Shown here: positions 55,213 to 64,000 of the stretch, one piece after another
How positions within the stretch are numbered: position 1 is the stretch's first letter
Layout of the letters: every line of letters begins with the position of its first letter
Source: Pseudomonas reinekei
GTDB taxonomy: Bacteria; Pseudomonadota; Gammaproteobacteria; Pseudomonadales; Pseudomonadaceae
Reading direction: 5' to 3'
DNA length: 64,000 nt
NCBI RefSeq assembly: GCF_001945365.1
Contig: NZ_MSTQ01000002.1
Span: 310,001 to 374,000 of the forward strand
Position numbers and translations under genes: made by a program
Notes under the pieces: model-generated
The model's database searches: none
What the model was told of the DNA's origin: nothing
Seen by the model: the letters and a program-made list of their open reading frames with translations, nothing else

Positions 55213-56286
55213 ATGGGAGATGGTCAGGGCAAACGAGTCGTTGTCATTGGCGCAGGCATCGTTGGCGCGTCATTGGCGTATCACTTGGCAGGTAAAGGCG
55301 CGAATGTCACTTTGGTAGAAGCGGAAGATATAGCTTCGGGAGTGACTGGCAGCTCATTCGCTTGGCTCAATGCCTCACACCCCGAACCCGACCCAATCGC
55401 GCAACTGCGCGGTTCTGCCATCAAGGAGTACCGCCGACTCGAAACGCAGCTGCCAGATCTAGAGATAAGATGGACAGGCGCCTTGTCTTACAGCGTGATG
55501 GCGATTGAAGCGCTGCCAACCTCAGGTCACCAAGCTTCGGCAAACCTGGTGTCTCGATCGCAGATTCTCGACTTGGAACCAAATCTCAAGAACCCTCCCC
55601 AGTCTGCTCTGTATGCGGCTGAAGAAGGAGCGCTGGACGCAGTAGCAGCTACGCATGCGTTGATCGCAGGTGCCCAGGCGCATGGGGCGAAGATTCTCAC
55701 TCAGACGCGAGTGCTCGGTTTTGTAACCCAGAGTGCAACGGTGACTGGAGTCGAAACAACAATAGGCATCCTCGATGCCGATATTGTCGTACTGGCAGCC
55801 GGGACAGGCATCACGAAGCTGGCAGACACGCTTGGAGTGTCCCTGCCAATAGAGGCATCTCCTGCCATTTTCATCCGTTACAAGTCACAACCCAACCTCG
55901 TGCACACCCTCATCTCCAGCCCTGATATGGAAGTGAGGCAAAGTTCGGATGATGCGTTGCTGGCGGCAGAAGATTATCTGGACGACGCCGTGGAAAATCA
56001 GCCGGCAGCGATAGCGCTTCGAACTGCCAAGACGATCCAGAACGAACTCCATGGTGTTGTTTCCATAGATCCGGAACGGGCTTGTGTCGGACTCAGGCCC
56101 ATGCCTGCCGATGGCATCCCCATCATTGGTTATCTACCCAAAGTGGGTGGCGTCTACGTTTGTGCAATGCACCCTGGAATTACTTTGGCGGCGGCAGTGG
56201 GACGTCTGGCCAGCGAGGAGATCATCGATGACAAGGTGTCCAGTGCCCTTTGCCCATGCCGGCCCGATCGATTTTTGCAAGCGTAG
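55213..56286 (+). CDS. FAD-dependent oxidoreductase (DAO family)
   Basis: 357 residues, with ACGGAGG before the ATG. The N-terminal FAD loop VVIGAGIVGASLAYHL is textbook; ASGVTGSSFAWLNAS follows as in glycine/D-amino acid oxidase-type flavoproteins, and a second loop near the C-terminus (GLRPMPADGIPIIGYLP) closes the FAD site. It probably oxidises an amine or amino acid. The substrate is unknown. It lies between two transposase remnants and probably came with them. Confidence 0.88.
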   Translation: MGDGQGKRVVVIGAGIVGASLAYHLAGKGANVTLVEAEDIASGVTGSSFAWLNASHPEPDPIAQLRGSAIKEYRRLETQLPDLEIRWTGALSYSVMAIEALPTSGHQASANLVSRSQILDLEPNLKNPPQSALYAAEEGALDAVAATHALIAGAQAHGAKILTQTRVLGFVTQSATVTGVETTIGILDADIVVLAAGTGITKLADTLGVSLPIEASPAIFIRYKSQPNLVHTLISSPDMEVRQSSDDALLAAEDYLDDAVENQPAAIALRTAKTIQNELHGVVSIDPERACVGLRPMPADGIPIIGYLPKVGGVYVCAMHPGITLAAAVGRLASEEIIDDKVSSALCPCRPDRFLQA

Positions 56287-56323
56287 GGGGGGGGCTCTAG
56301 TGAGCCAACAATCGGCTGTGGAT

Positions 56324-56626
56324 TCAACCGGTCGACGCAACAGATTGGCTAAATCGTTCAGCGGGTGTTTCGTAGTCTAGTGTTTTCCTAGGGCGGCTAT
56401 TTAGCTGCCTTGCGACTTCATTGAGCGTGGCTTGCGAGTGATCCGCAAGGTCGGTTCCTTTTGGGAAGTACTGCCTTAACAACCCGTTGGTGTTCTCATT
56501 CGATCCCCGTTGCCAAGGACGATGAGGATCGCAGAAGTAGACCTTTATGTCGGTAGCCACCGTAAAGCGCTTAAGGTCAGCCATCTCTTTGCCGCGATCC
56601 CAGGTCAGCCATGTGTTCCATAGCTA
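56324..56626 (-). mobile_element. IS30-type transposase remnant
   Basis: The minus-strand frame gives [20 protein letters not shown], then [20 protein letters not shown] and [19 protein letters not shown], the DDE C-terminal third of an IS30-family transposase. A stop (TAG) just upstream of the first block, at about 56630, shows the rest is gone. Confidence 0.85.
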
Positions 56627-56762
56627 AGTCCCCGCCTCTTCCGGCGTCCTGCTGACCGTTAAAAAATCTTCATGTAACGCGGTGTTACGCTAACCTCATA
56701 ACCAGCCAAGAAGAGCGCAATACCGCCCACTGGGGCAGGAAGTATTGCGCGGCAGTAAGCAC

Positions 56763-58448
56763 TCAAATTTTGAATTGTCCGACCAGTACCTGCAAACGCC
56801 CACCCAGGCTATTCAACTCTCGGGCCGTGCTGGCACCTTGCACGGCATCGTCGGCGACACCTTCCACTGCAACGGAGATTTCGTGCACGCTGCGATTGAT
56901 CTCCTCCGCCACCGCCGTCTGCTCCTCGGCAGCGCTAGCAATTTGCGCGCTCATCGAGTTTATGGTGCCGATTAACTTGGCGATAGTGTCCAGCGACTGG
57001 CCTGCACGAATTGCTTGCTCGGTCGTACTTTCACCCATTGCGCTCGCGCGCTTCATAGCCTCCACCGCATTGCGCGTGGTGCCATGCAAACTGTCAATCA
57101 TTCTCTGTATTTCGCCAGTGCTTTGTTGGGTACGACTCGCCAGTGCTCGCACCTCATCGGCTACCACTGCAAAACCACGACCAGCGTCTCCGGCCCGGGC
57201 TGCCTCAATGGCCGCGTTGAGCGCCAGAAGGTTGGTCTGATCAGCAATCGAGCGAATGACTTCGAGCACGCCCACAATGGACTGAACGTCTTGGCGTAGA
57301 TTATTCAGTGAGTCGCTGCTGCTACGGACTTCACCAACCAATTGATGGATACTCTCGACACTGCCTTCCACCACACATTTGGCAGACGCTCCCTCCTCGT
57401 CTGTCTCTCGTGCAGCATCAGCAGCCCGCTGGGCACTGGCAGACACCTCATGGGCTGCAGCAGACATTTCATTAATTGCTGTCGCTACCTGCTCAGTCTC
57501 ATGACGTTGCCCAATCATCGCTTTTTCAGAGCGTTGCGCCTGACTGGATACCGCACTAACCAGCCCGGATAACTCGGTGGTTGTCCCAGCAACTTGTTGG
57601 ACCAAAACATGAATTTTATCAACAAAGAGATTGAAGGATAATGCTAGTTCGCCAAGCTCATCACCACTAGCCACCGGTAACCGGTGGCTAAGATTGCCAT
57701 CTCCGGAGGCAATGTCGTCAAGGCTGGCCTTGATCTGCAGCAACGGTCGCAAAATCGAGCCGCTCATTCCCTTTGCAAGTATGCCCACCACAATCAACAA
57801 TGCAATCGTAGAGCCGAGCATAACTAACAGCGAATGGTTAATACTCTCCCTAAATTGCTTTCGCTCCTTCTCTACGCTAACGTCGACATCATCAAGGTTT
57901 ATTGACGTACCAAATACCATGCCCCATTTTGGCAAATACTCGGCATATCCAATTTTAGGTACAATCCGATTGCTAGAGCCGAGCACAAAGCTATAGCCGA
58001 CGTAATGGCTATTGCTCTTTCCCGCAGCTACAAGTTCTCTAATTGCATACAGCCCATTAGGATCGCGGTAATCAGAGAAGCTCTGTCCGATTTTGTCTTC
58101 TGTAGCCCCCTGAAGCAATCGCACACCGCTCTCATCGTAACCCCAGAAGTAGCCATCGGCTCCGTACGACAACCGCTTTAGTACTTCGATGGCCTTTGCA
58201 CGAGCAGCCACATCACCGTTCGCCGACTGGTCATAGAGCGGCTCAATTGCCTTTCTCGCCATAGCCACTAACTGCTGAATATCATTACGATGATCACCAA
58301 CCAGCCGTTCACGAGTCAGTTCTTCTTGCTGTACCGCAAGCCGCTCCAAAAGCACCATGGAGACCGCGCTAAACAAAATGCTCAATAGAAATATTGGCAC
58401 CAACGCAAGCAGCAACAGCTTGGTACGCAAGCGGATGGCACTAAACAT
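56763..58448 (-). CDS. Methyl-accepting chemotaxis protein with single Cache domain
   Basis: 561 residues from the ATG of [16 protein letters not shown], with AAGGA upstream; the open frame to 58508 is not supported. One transmembrane helix ([17 protein letters not shown]) is followed by a periplasmic sCache_2 ligand domain ([33 protein letters not shown]), a second helix, HAMP and the cytoplasmic signalling domain with the hairpin tip [17 protein letters not shown]. It senses a small molecule outside the cell and drives CheA. The ligand is unknown; sCache_2 proteins often bind small organic acids. Confidence 0.95.
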   Translation of the reverse strand: MFSAIRLRTKLLLLALVPIFLLSILFSAVSMVLLERLAVQQEELTRERLVGDHRNDIQQLVAMARKAIEPLYDQSANGDVAARAKAIEVLKRLSYGADGYFWGYDESGVRLLQGATEDKIGQSFSDYRDPNGLYAIRELVAAGKSNSHYVGYSFVLGSSNRIVPKIGYAEYLPKWGMVFGTSINLDDVDVSVEKERKQFRESINHSLLVMLGSTIALLIVVGILAKGMSGSILRPLLQIKASLDDIASGDGNLSHRLPVASGDELGELALSFNLFVDKIHVLVQQVAGTTTELSGLVSAVSSQAQRSEKAMIGQRHETEQVATAINEMSAAAHEVSASAQRAADAARETDEEGASAKCVVEGSVESIHQLVGEVRSSSDSLNNLRQDVQSIVGVLEVIRSIADQTNLLALNAAIEAARAGDAGRGFAVVADEVRALASRTQQSTGEIQRMIDSLHGTTRNAVEAMKRASAMGESTTEQAIRAGQSLDTIAKLIGTINSMSAQIASAAEEQTAVAEEINRSVHEISVAVEGVADDAVQGASTARELNSLGGRLQVLVGQFKI

Positions 58449-59003
58449 GATGAAGTCCTTCTTAAATTGGGTGGCGATTTTTCTCACCCAGGTATCGGCC
58501 GGCTGCACATCTTGCTTTACCTATACCTTGGTATAAGCCTCGCCTCCCCTCGCTCTCGGCACATGCACTGATAAGGTACGGCTCAGCGCGTTATTGCTTT
58601 GACATAGACTTGGCAGGCCGCCAACGCAATCACAGCCCGGTCGCCTTCGTCGGTGATGGCGATAATTCGTTGAGCGTAACGTGGGGGCATTCTTTCGCGA
58701 GGGGCCAAGTGTAATGGAACTCGGCTGGAACACTTATCGTTCACTCTGGAGGACAAGGTTTCGCAAGCAAGGCAGCGGCAGCAGCAGCAGCTATGAATTA
58801 TGCCATTGAAGTTCGTCGAGAGCCGAGGATCCGGGCACTTATCACTCATGTCAATGAATCACCCCTTAGTCTGGTCAGGCGGCTTGATCTGACCTTTGAG
58901 GCAGAAATTGAAGTACATGGCAAAGCCATGGGCATCTACACTCGCGAATGACACCCGCCTCCGGGTTGTACAAGGCTGAGTCAGCGTTTGCGACAAGTCG
59001 CCC
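58449..59003. other. Intergenic region between two chemoreceptor genes
   Basis: 555 bases. The only candidate gene is a short unrecognised plus-strand frame at 58793-58951. The first half should hold the promoter of the upstream chemoreceptor (minus strand); I see no clear sigma-28 motif. Confidence 0.5.
58793..58951 (+). CDS. Short unrecognised ORF (52 codons)
   Basis: MNYAIEVRREPRIRALITHV ... ending GKAMGIYTRE. It is balanced in charge and not repetitive, but has no match I recognise, and no strong ribosome binding site before its ATG. It could be the tail of a decayed gene. Confidence 0.25.
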   Translation: MNYAIEVRREPRIRALITHVNESPLSLVRRLDLTFEAEIEVHGKAMGIYTRE

Positions 59004-60632
59004 TTAAATTACAAACCGCGTCACCATCGCACTTAGGTCAACCGCCAGGCGTGACAACTCGTTGCTGGCGGCGCTGGTTTGATTGGCGCCGGCCGAAGTC
59101 TGCATAGACAGGTCATGGATGTTGACCAGGTTCCGGTCAACTTCCTTGGACACCTGTGCCTGTTCCTCCGATGCGCTGGCGATTACCTGATTGCGTTCGT
59201 TGATCTGCGAGATCGACTCGGTAATTTGCGTCAGAGCCTCGCCAGCAGCATTTGCCAGTTCCAACGTTGATTGTGTGCGATCGGTATTGCGTGCCATTGA
59301 CAGAACCGCTTCGGCAGTGCCGCTTTGAATTCCGGCCACCATGATCTCGATTTCTTGAGTGGAGTCTGCAGTACGATGCGCAAGTGCCCGGACTTCGTCG
59401 GCAACAACGGCGAACCCTCTGCCGGCTTCACCCGCGCGGGCAGCCTCAATTGCAGCGTTAAGTGCAAGCAGATTGGTTTGCTCGGCGATGGAGCGGATTA
59501 CATCCAGTACCCGGCCAATATCACGCCCCTTCGCCGCCAGGCCTTCAATCAGTATGGAGGTGTTTTGAACGTCAAAGGTCATAGACTCAATGGCTGCGAC
59601 GGTCTGTACCACTCGGTCACGTCCATGGACTGCAAAGACGCTGGATTGCTTCGATACTTCAGATGTAGAAATCGCATTGCGCGCTACTTCTTCTACGGCC
59701 GCGGTCATTTCATTGACGGCGGTCGCGGCCTGCTCGATTTCGTTGTTTTGCTTTTGCAGGCTTCGGGACGATTCGTCGGTTACCGCACTCAATTCCTCAG
59801 AGGCTGATGCCAACTGCGTCGCTGATCCGGAAATCTGCTCTATCGTCCGACGCAGATTTTGCTGCATTACCAGCAAGGCCGCTAGCACCTTACCCGGCTC
59901 ATCGTTGCCATCTACTTCAATAGGCTTAGTCAGATCGCCAGCGGCGATTTGCTCTGCTGCATCGAGCGCGCGGGCCAGGGGAACGACAATACTGCGGGTC
60001 AGTAGCCACGCTAGAAATACGGTCAAGACGACCGCTATGATCGATGTGCCGATGATTGCGTGGGTGGCGTTATCGAATTGTTCGCTTGATTCCTTCGAAG
60101 AGATGACTGCCGCATTTTGATTGATGTTTATCAGCTTTTGAAGGCTCGCCGACATCACTTCTAAAGAGCTAGTCAGACGCGTATTGAGTAACGCTCGTAA
60201 TTCCTCCACCTTGTCCTGCTTCGATAGCTCTAGCGCTTCGCCCTGGATCTTCAGGTACGAATCCAGGGAGTTGTTGAACTGAGCGAAGGTGGATTTTTCT
60301 TCAGCACCGGCTGGAGTAGCGCCGTAAGCATTTTTCGCTGCTTGTAGTTTTTGGATATATTCAGGGAGAGAATTATACATCTGTTGCAGTTGAGCATGAT
60401 CGCGGTTGTTAACCATGCGTGAAGCAACGATCCGTAAATAAAGAGTATTTTCCTGTACGTCGCCCAAATACACGATGCTGGGCAGCATGTTTGTTTCCAT
60501 GTCGACGGCGGCTTGCCGGATCAACGCCATTCGACTCATTGAAAATAAACCTAAGGCGATGACTAAAAGAGCAATTAGCGAGAAGCCCAGAAAAGCACGC
60601 GGTGCGACACCCATATTTCGTATGACCGACAT
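59004..60632 (-). CDS. Methyl-accepting chemotaxis protein with four-helix-bundle sensor
   Basis: 542 residues with AGGGG eight bases before the ATG. The N-terminal helix ([19 protein letters not shown]) anchors a periplasmic four-helix domain of about 160 residues ([26 protein letters not shown]), then a second helix, HAMP ([16 protein letters not shown]) and the signalling domain with [18 protein letters not shown]. It has the 4HB_MCP layout of receptors for aromatic or organic acids; the ligand is unknown. It has no CheB/CheR pentapeptide tail. Confidence 0.95.
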   Translation of the reverse strand: MSVIRNMGVAPRAFLGFSLIALLVIALGLFSMSRMALIRQAAVDMETNMLPSIVYLGDVQENTLYLRIVASRMVNNRDHAQLQQMYNSLPEYIQKLQAAKNAYGATPAGAEEKSTFAQFNNSLDSYLKIQGEALELSKQDKVEELRALLNTRLTSSLEVMSASLQKLININQNAAVISSKESSEQFDNATHAIIGTSIIAVVLTVFLAWLLTRSIVVPLARALDAAEQIAAGDLTKPIEVDGNDEPGKVLAALLVMQQNLRRTIEQISGSATQLASASEELSAVTDESSRSLQKQNNEIEQAATAVNEMTAAVEEVARNAISTSEVSKQSSVFAVHGRDRVVQTVAAIESMTFDVQNTSILIEGLAAKGRDIGRVLDVIRSIAEQTNLLALNAAIEAARAGEAGRGFAVVADEVRALAHRTADSTQEIEIMVAGIQSGTAEAVLSMARNTDRTQSTLELANAAGEALTQITESISQINERNQVIASASEEQAQVSKEVDRNLVNIHDLSMQTSAGANQTSAASNELSRLAVDLSAMVTRFVI

Positions 60633-61599
60633 CCATATACCCCTAGAATGGTGAGAAACGAGAGAGCATACGTACAGTCCTCATAAGTAACACTCATACA
60701 TACGTATCATAATGACATCATCACTAAAAATTCATCAGTCGCAAAACCTCAGCGCGAGCCGCCCAGGCTAAAACAAAACAGAATCTCTCACTGCCACAGT
60801 CGAGTACAAACCAGGCAGGTGTCTAAGCGTCGGATGTGCCAGCACGTAAGTATGCTTTTCTGAATTTCGGCTGAAGCTGGAAAAAACCGATCATAAGACT
60901 GCAGCCACCATTAACTACTCTAATATCTCCATGGATCCAGAGTTAAAATCGTTACTGCCATACCTGAGGCAAAGCGGAGCATAATGCCAATGATCATAGT
61001 GAGTTTACGTAGCGCTTTATCGAAATAATAGGCAGCTTTATTGCGCACACCGCGCTCAACAAACCTTCATACATTGTGCTAAAACCTCACACTTACTCTG
61101 CCACTTCCAGACTCGTTTCATTCATCGTCGACATCTTCCAACAGCGTAGTGGATTCGATATCAATAAAATTTTAATTAGCGGCGCTAACTCTCGGAACTG
61201 CCTTTCAGATGTCTACCTGCGCTGATCTCTAGCTGATCAACAACCCTCAAGCTATCCAATCTCTTGCCAAGAAGTTTGAACTACAAGGAAGACGTTGCGC
61301 TACCAAAGATAAACTTGTGAAATCGCTAATTTACTTGAAAAGGCAGAGCTCCCGCTGCCCGGCTAAATGCCGGTTGACCGATAGAGTGGTAGCCATGCCA
61401 ATGTCCGCTTTGGTCGATCATGTTGAAAAAGTCGAAATTTCAGATCTCCTGAACTTACGCAAGATCACCACCGGAGATGGGGCGGCAATTCCAACATCAT
61501 CAGCGTTAGACCCAGCGCCATCGCGAACAAGCTGGCTCCCATAGGGGGATCGTCCCCCCGCCAAGCGCCCGGCTTGATCAGCCGGGCGCTTGGCGGGCG
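60633..61599. other. 967-base gene-free AT-rich region in the accessory segment
   Basis: No credible gene on either strand. CATACGTAC near 60667 and CATACGTATC near 60700 form a loose inverted repeat in the probable chemoreceptor promoter. The piece around 61390-61440 (AATGTCCGCTTTGG...) resembles a repeated motif often found near decayed mobile DNA. The rest shows nothing I can name. Confidence 0.5.
61557..61597 (-). terminator. Very strong hairpin after the porin-like gene
   Basis: CCCGCCAAGCGCCCGGCT (61557-61574), loop TGATC, AGCCGGGCGCTTGGCGGG (61580-61597): 18 perfectly paired bases, three bases past the stop of the gene on the minus strand. No T run follows on the minus strand. Confidence 0.7.
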
Positions 61600-62490
61600 C
61601 TAGAACGGCACGCTCAGTTTTAGCCAATAGGCATTACCGTCGGGGCGGTTGCGGACCTCGGTTTCGTTTTGCCATTTTGCGGTGAGGAACCAGCCGCTTT
61701 TACTCGAGTACTTGATGGATGGACCAATGGCCAGGCTCCGGCTTTTGTTGTCCTCCACCCGCTCGCCGTCCTGGCGGTCGTCGGTGGTTTGCCACAGGGC
61801 ATAACCGCCCACGCCAAGCACCCAGCCGTTGCCCATCCCCCAGCCGACGGAATAGTCCATGTGCAGTGACTGGCCAGACCGATAGTTGGTTGCGGGGTTT
61901 TCGAAGTTGAAGTCATACATCGTCTTGACGTCGACGTTCAGGCCGTCCGGGTCGACATACGCCAGTGCGACAACGGGCTGGATCACCCAGTAGTTGCGAC
62001 CGGTGTTGGCCAGGTCATTGCGTTCGTAACGGCCTGTGGGGACGATGGTATCGACGGCGAAAATCGCGTGCATCTTGTCACTGTAGTGATAGCCCAAGGC
62101 AGGCGCGAGGATGATGTCACCCAGGCCGCTTTTGCTTTGCGACTGGTCGTTGATGCTGACCTTGACGTCCACCAGCGGCGCAATCAGGTGAAAGCCGAGT
62201 TGACCACCCAGCACTTGCTGCTCGGTTACCCAAATAAAGCGGCCGGCGATGCAATCGGCTCGCAGGTCGAAATCCATGGGCAGCTTCTTGCCATCGTTGC
62301 CCCGAAAGCTATCGACCTCGTAGTGGCTTACGAACACCTGGCCGTACATACCCGGGGGAGGCATCGCGCCGGCCATGTAGGATTCCGCGCCCAAGGGGTA
62401 AGACGAACCACCTCCTTCGCTGGCGTTCGCCATACAACTCAAGGCCATGCAAGTAACACCGGTGAGGTTGAACAACGATTGTCGATTCAT
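61600..62490 (-). CDS. SphA/phenol_MetA_deg family outer-membrane protein
   Basis: 296 residues from the ATG of MNRQSLFNLTGVTC, with AAGG upstream; the open frame to 62526 is not supported. The N-terminus (LTGVTCMALSCMANA) is a signal peptide. The rest is rich in alternating beta strands ending in aromatic residues (LKLSVPF at the C-terminus, a C-terminal phenylalanine typical of outer-membrane barrels), and matches the phenol_MetA_deg/SphA family of porin-like proteins. It probably lets a hydrophobic substrate cross the outer membrane. It faces away from the enzyme gene at 63012. Confidence 0.85.
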   Translation of the reverse strand: MNRQSLFNLTGVTCMALSCMANASEGGGSSYPLGAESYMAGAMPPPGMYGQVFVSHYEVDSFRGNDGKKLPMDFDLRADCIAGRFIWVTEQQVLGGQLGFHLIAPLVDVKVSINDQSQSKSGLGDIILAPALGYHYSDKMHAIFAVDTIVPTGRYERNDLANTGRNYWVIQPVVALAYVDPDGLNVDVKTMYDFNFENPATNYRSGQSLHMDYSVGWGMGNGWVLGVGGYALWQTTDDRQDGERVEDNKSRSLAIGPSIKYSSKSGWFLTAKWQNETEVRNRPDGNAYWLKLSVPF

Positions 62491-63011
62491 GTTTTTAAGC
62501 CTTCTTATTGTTTTGTTCGGGCGCACGGCTGAGTTCCCGCGACGGGTTACGGGTGTTACTCGCTGGGGAAACTTCGACGGATTTATAGAGCCGTCAATTT
62601 AAAATGTCACGATTAAAAACTACCCTGCCAGGCCGACAAAACATTGCGAGGCCCGGTGTAGCGGCTGATTTTCAAATACAATCCGCACTTGAAAACAGGC
62701 TAAATCAGGCAGTAAAAACCTTACAAATCAATCAATTACATAAAGAAGTGAAAAATAATCAAGCAATATCACCCACTTAGAATAAACAACCGAACTCCAA
62801 TCGTTCGCAATTTAAGAACTCTGCGTACAACCAACTCCCGCAACTAACCCCTGCATTAATTCACCAAAAGAAAAACTCAGAAGGCCAGTAAGCCAACAAA
62901 ACAATTGATCGTCCAAAACCCTGGACGCTACGTTCTGGACAACAGTCTTGTGACGATGCGCGCCACGCGTCAGCCTCAAGGCGTATTCAGCAGCCAACAA
63001 GGTCAATAACA
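62491..63011. other. AT-rich intergenic region between divergent porin-like and dehydrogenase genes
   Basis: 521 bases, noticeably AT-rich from 62580 to 62900, no gene seen. It should carry the promoters of both divergent genes; no operator was recognised. Confidence 0.5.
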
Positions 63012-64000
63012 ATGAATCAACTCACTTGCCTGCCGCAGGATTCGGTGTTGTGGGGCACAAACATCCTGGCGGACGCCGTTGCCCGATTTGCCGACCATGG
63101 CATAGAGCGCCCGATTACTTTCACGGTGGCGCCGCTTGAATCCTTGAATGAGACCGCGCTGCAACCGCACATCCAGCAGAGTGTGGGCGTGTTCACCGAT
63201 TTGCCGGCGCATGTACCGGACGTCGCAGTCCAGGAGGGCTTGCAGGCGTGCATTCGCCTCGGCGCCAAGTCGATCATTGCTCTGGGCGGCGGCTCGGTGC
63301 TCGACGCGGCCAAGGCTGTGTCGTACCAGCACTTTCAGCGTACCGGCATTTACCTGCCTATCGCGGCGCTGCCCACCACCCTGTCAGGCTCGGAGTTTTC
63401 CCATTACTTCGGCATCACCGAAACCACCGGTCGGGTGAAATTCAAACGCAGTTACGCCATTCGCGAAACGACCCCCAAAGTGGTGGTGCTCGACCCTGTA
63501 CTGTTGCTGGATACGCCCCGCTCGTTGCTACTGTCCTCGGCGATCAAGGGCATGGATCACGCGGTGGAAGGCATGCGCAAGGTCCGCGTCGACCACCCCC
63601 ACGCGATCATGTCGGCCAGCGGTTTGCAGCGTTTCTTCAACGTGCTGGAGCGCTGGCCTGAACGGTTCGAAACCCGCCTCGCCATCGACCATGGCCTGGT
63701 CACCCCCCACGACCTGCTGCAACTGCAACTGGCGGCGTGGCAATGCTACTTCTCACCCGCGTCGGTGATTTACGGGCTCAGCCACCGCATCGGTCATATC
63801 TTGGGCGGTACTTTCGGCCTTCCCCATAGCATGACTTCGTGCATCACCCTGGCACCGGTCATCCGCGCGTGCGCCGAACACTACGGGGCCAAACTCGATA
63901 TTTTTACGCCGGCGCCCAACGGGCAGGCCGCCGAACAATTGGCCGAGCGCGTCGCTGGTCTGGTGCTCAGACTCGGCCTGCCTCATCGCATCAGCAGCTT
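63012..64000 (+). CDS. Iron-containing alcohol dehydrogenase / maleylacetate reductase-like (3' end outside window)
   Basis: The frame runs from the ATG of MNQLTCLPQDSVLWG to the end of the window (330 codons seen). The cofactor loop GGGSVLDAAK, then LPTTLSGSEFSHYFG, and the metal ligands in GMDHAVEG and YGLSHRIGHILGGTFGLPH are typical of iron-type alcohol dehydrogenases; the GSE block is shared with maleylacetate reductases of aromatic degradation. Substrate is unknown. Together with the divergent outer-membrane protein it suggests uptake and breakdown of one compound. Confidence 0.88.
   Translation, partial: MNQLTCLPQDSVLWGTNILADAVARFADHGIERPITFTVAPLESLNETALQPHIQQSVGVFTDLPAHVPDVAVQEGLQACIRLGAKSIIALGGGSVLDAAKAVSYQHFQRTGIYLPIAALPTTLSGSEFSHYFGITETTGRVKFKRSYAIRETTPKVVVLDPVLLLDTPRSLLLSSAIKGMDHAVEGMRKVRVDHPHAIMSASGLQRFFNVLERWPERFETRLAIDHGLVTPHDLLQLQLAAWQCYFSPASVIYGLSHRIGHILGGTFGLPHSMTSCITLAPVIRACAEHYGAKLDIFTPAPNGQAAEQLAERVAGLVLRLGLPHRISS

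Noticed and set aside
58583..58849. 88-codon minus-strand frame between chemoreceptors
   Set aside because: No homology, contains a CCCC repeat run and no ribosome binding site.
61317..61544. 75-codon frame in the AT-rich gap
   Set aside because: No ribosome binding site or motif; ends in the spacer before the strong hairpin.
50995..61600. Complete integrative island with attL/attR at tRNA-Ser
   Set aside because: No integrase gene and no second copy of the tRNA 3' end could be found by eye; reported only as a mosaic region.
1..64000. CRISPR arrays
   Set aside because: No series of evenly spaced direct repeats was seen; the REP copies are dispersed palindromes.

Overview
The window comes from a Pseudomonas chromosome, most likely the P. 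fluorescens group. Three things point there. The gene order LdcA - DnaQ - RNase HI - methyltransferase - GloB - MltD - five-gene peptide ABC transporter - FabI matches the P. aeruginosa PA1818 to PA1806 block as I remember it. The genes are GC-rich. Intergenic spaces carry the short palindromic REP sequences (GCGAGGGAGC/GCTCCCTCGC type) common in fluorescent pseudomonads. No tool was run; all calls come from reading the sequence.

Layout. 1-564: 3' end of a LysR regulator. 530-16620: the conserved block (lysine decarboxylase with a GNAT acetyltransferase, DNA polymerase epsilon subunit, RNase H, GloB, MltD, an NppA1A2BCD/YejABEF-type peptide importer, FabI). 16666-32577: a string of small units: LysR/VOC pair, degenerate GGDEF protein, molybdenum hydroxylase with its cytochrome c, NnrS with a PpyR-like partner, AraC and LysE, a MocR/EamA pair, the alkylation-repair pair ada plus a glycosylase, MiaE, a Usp protein and a DUF1289 protein. 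33035-45096: core metabolism and transport (AcnB, SulP, a serine/threonine-type transporter, tautomerase, TetR with a D-2-hydroxyacid dehydrogenase, Gfo/Idh/MocA oxidoreductase, DyP peroxidase, GapN).

Two regions look acquired. 45242-48544 is a clearly AT-richer pair of genes that I do not recognise; the second may be a diverged HIT/GalT-type nucleotidyltransferase or phosphorylase. The core resumes at 48619-50871 (EamA/Lrp pair, YccA). A tRNA-Ser(UGA) at 50995 then begins a mosaic of about 10 kb: LysR, a truncated NADP-binding ORF, a quinone oxidoreductase and an SDR with a non-Pseudomonas feel; an IS5-type and an IS30-type transposase remnant; a FAD oxidoreductase; two chemoreceptors; and nearly 1 kb of apparently gene-free AT-rich DNA. 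No integrase was seen. The window closes with an outer-membrane SphA/phenol_MetA_deg protein and the start of an iron-dependent alcohol dehydrogenase or maleylacetate reductase, which may be parts of a catabolic locus.

The best candidates for something undescribed are the AT-rich pair at 45242-48544, the large interrupted palindrome at 23764-23809, and the structured leader upstream of acnB.
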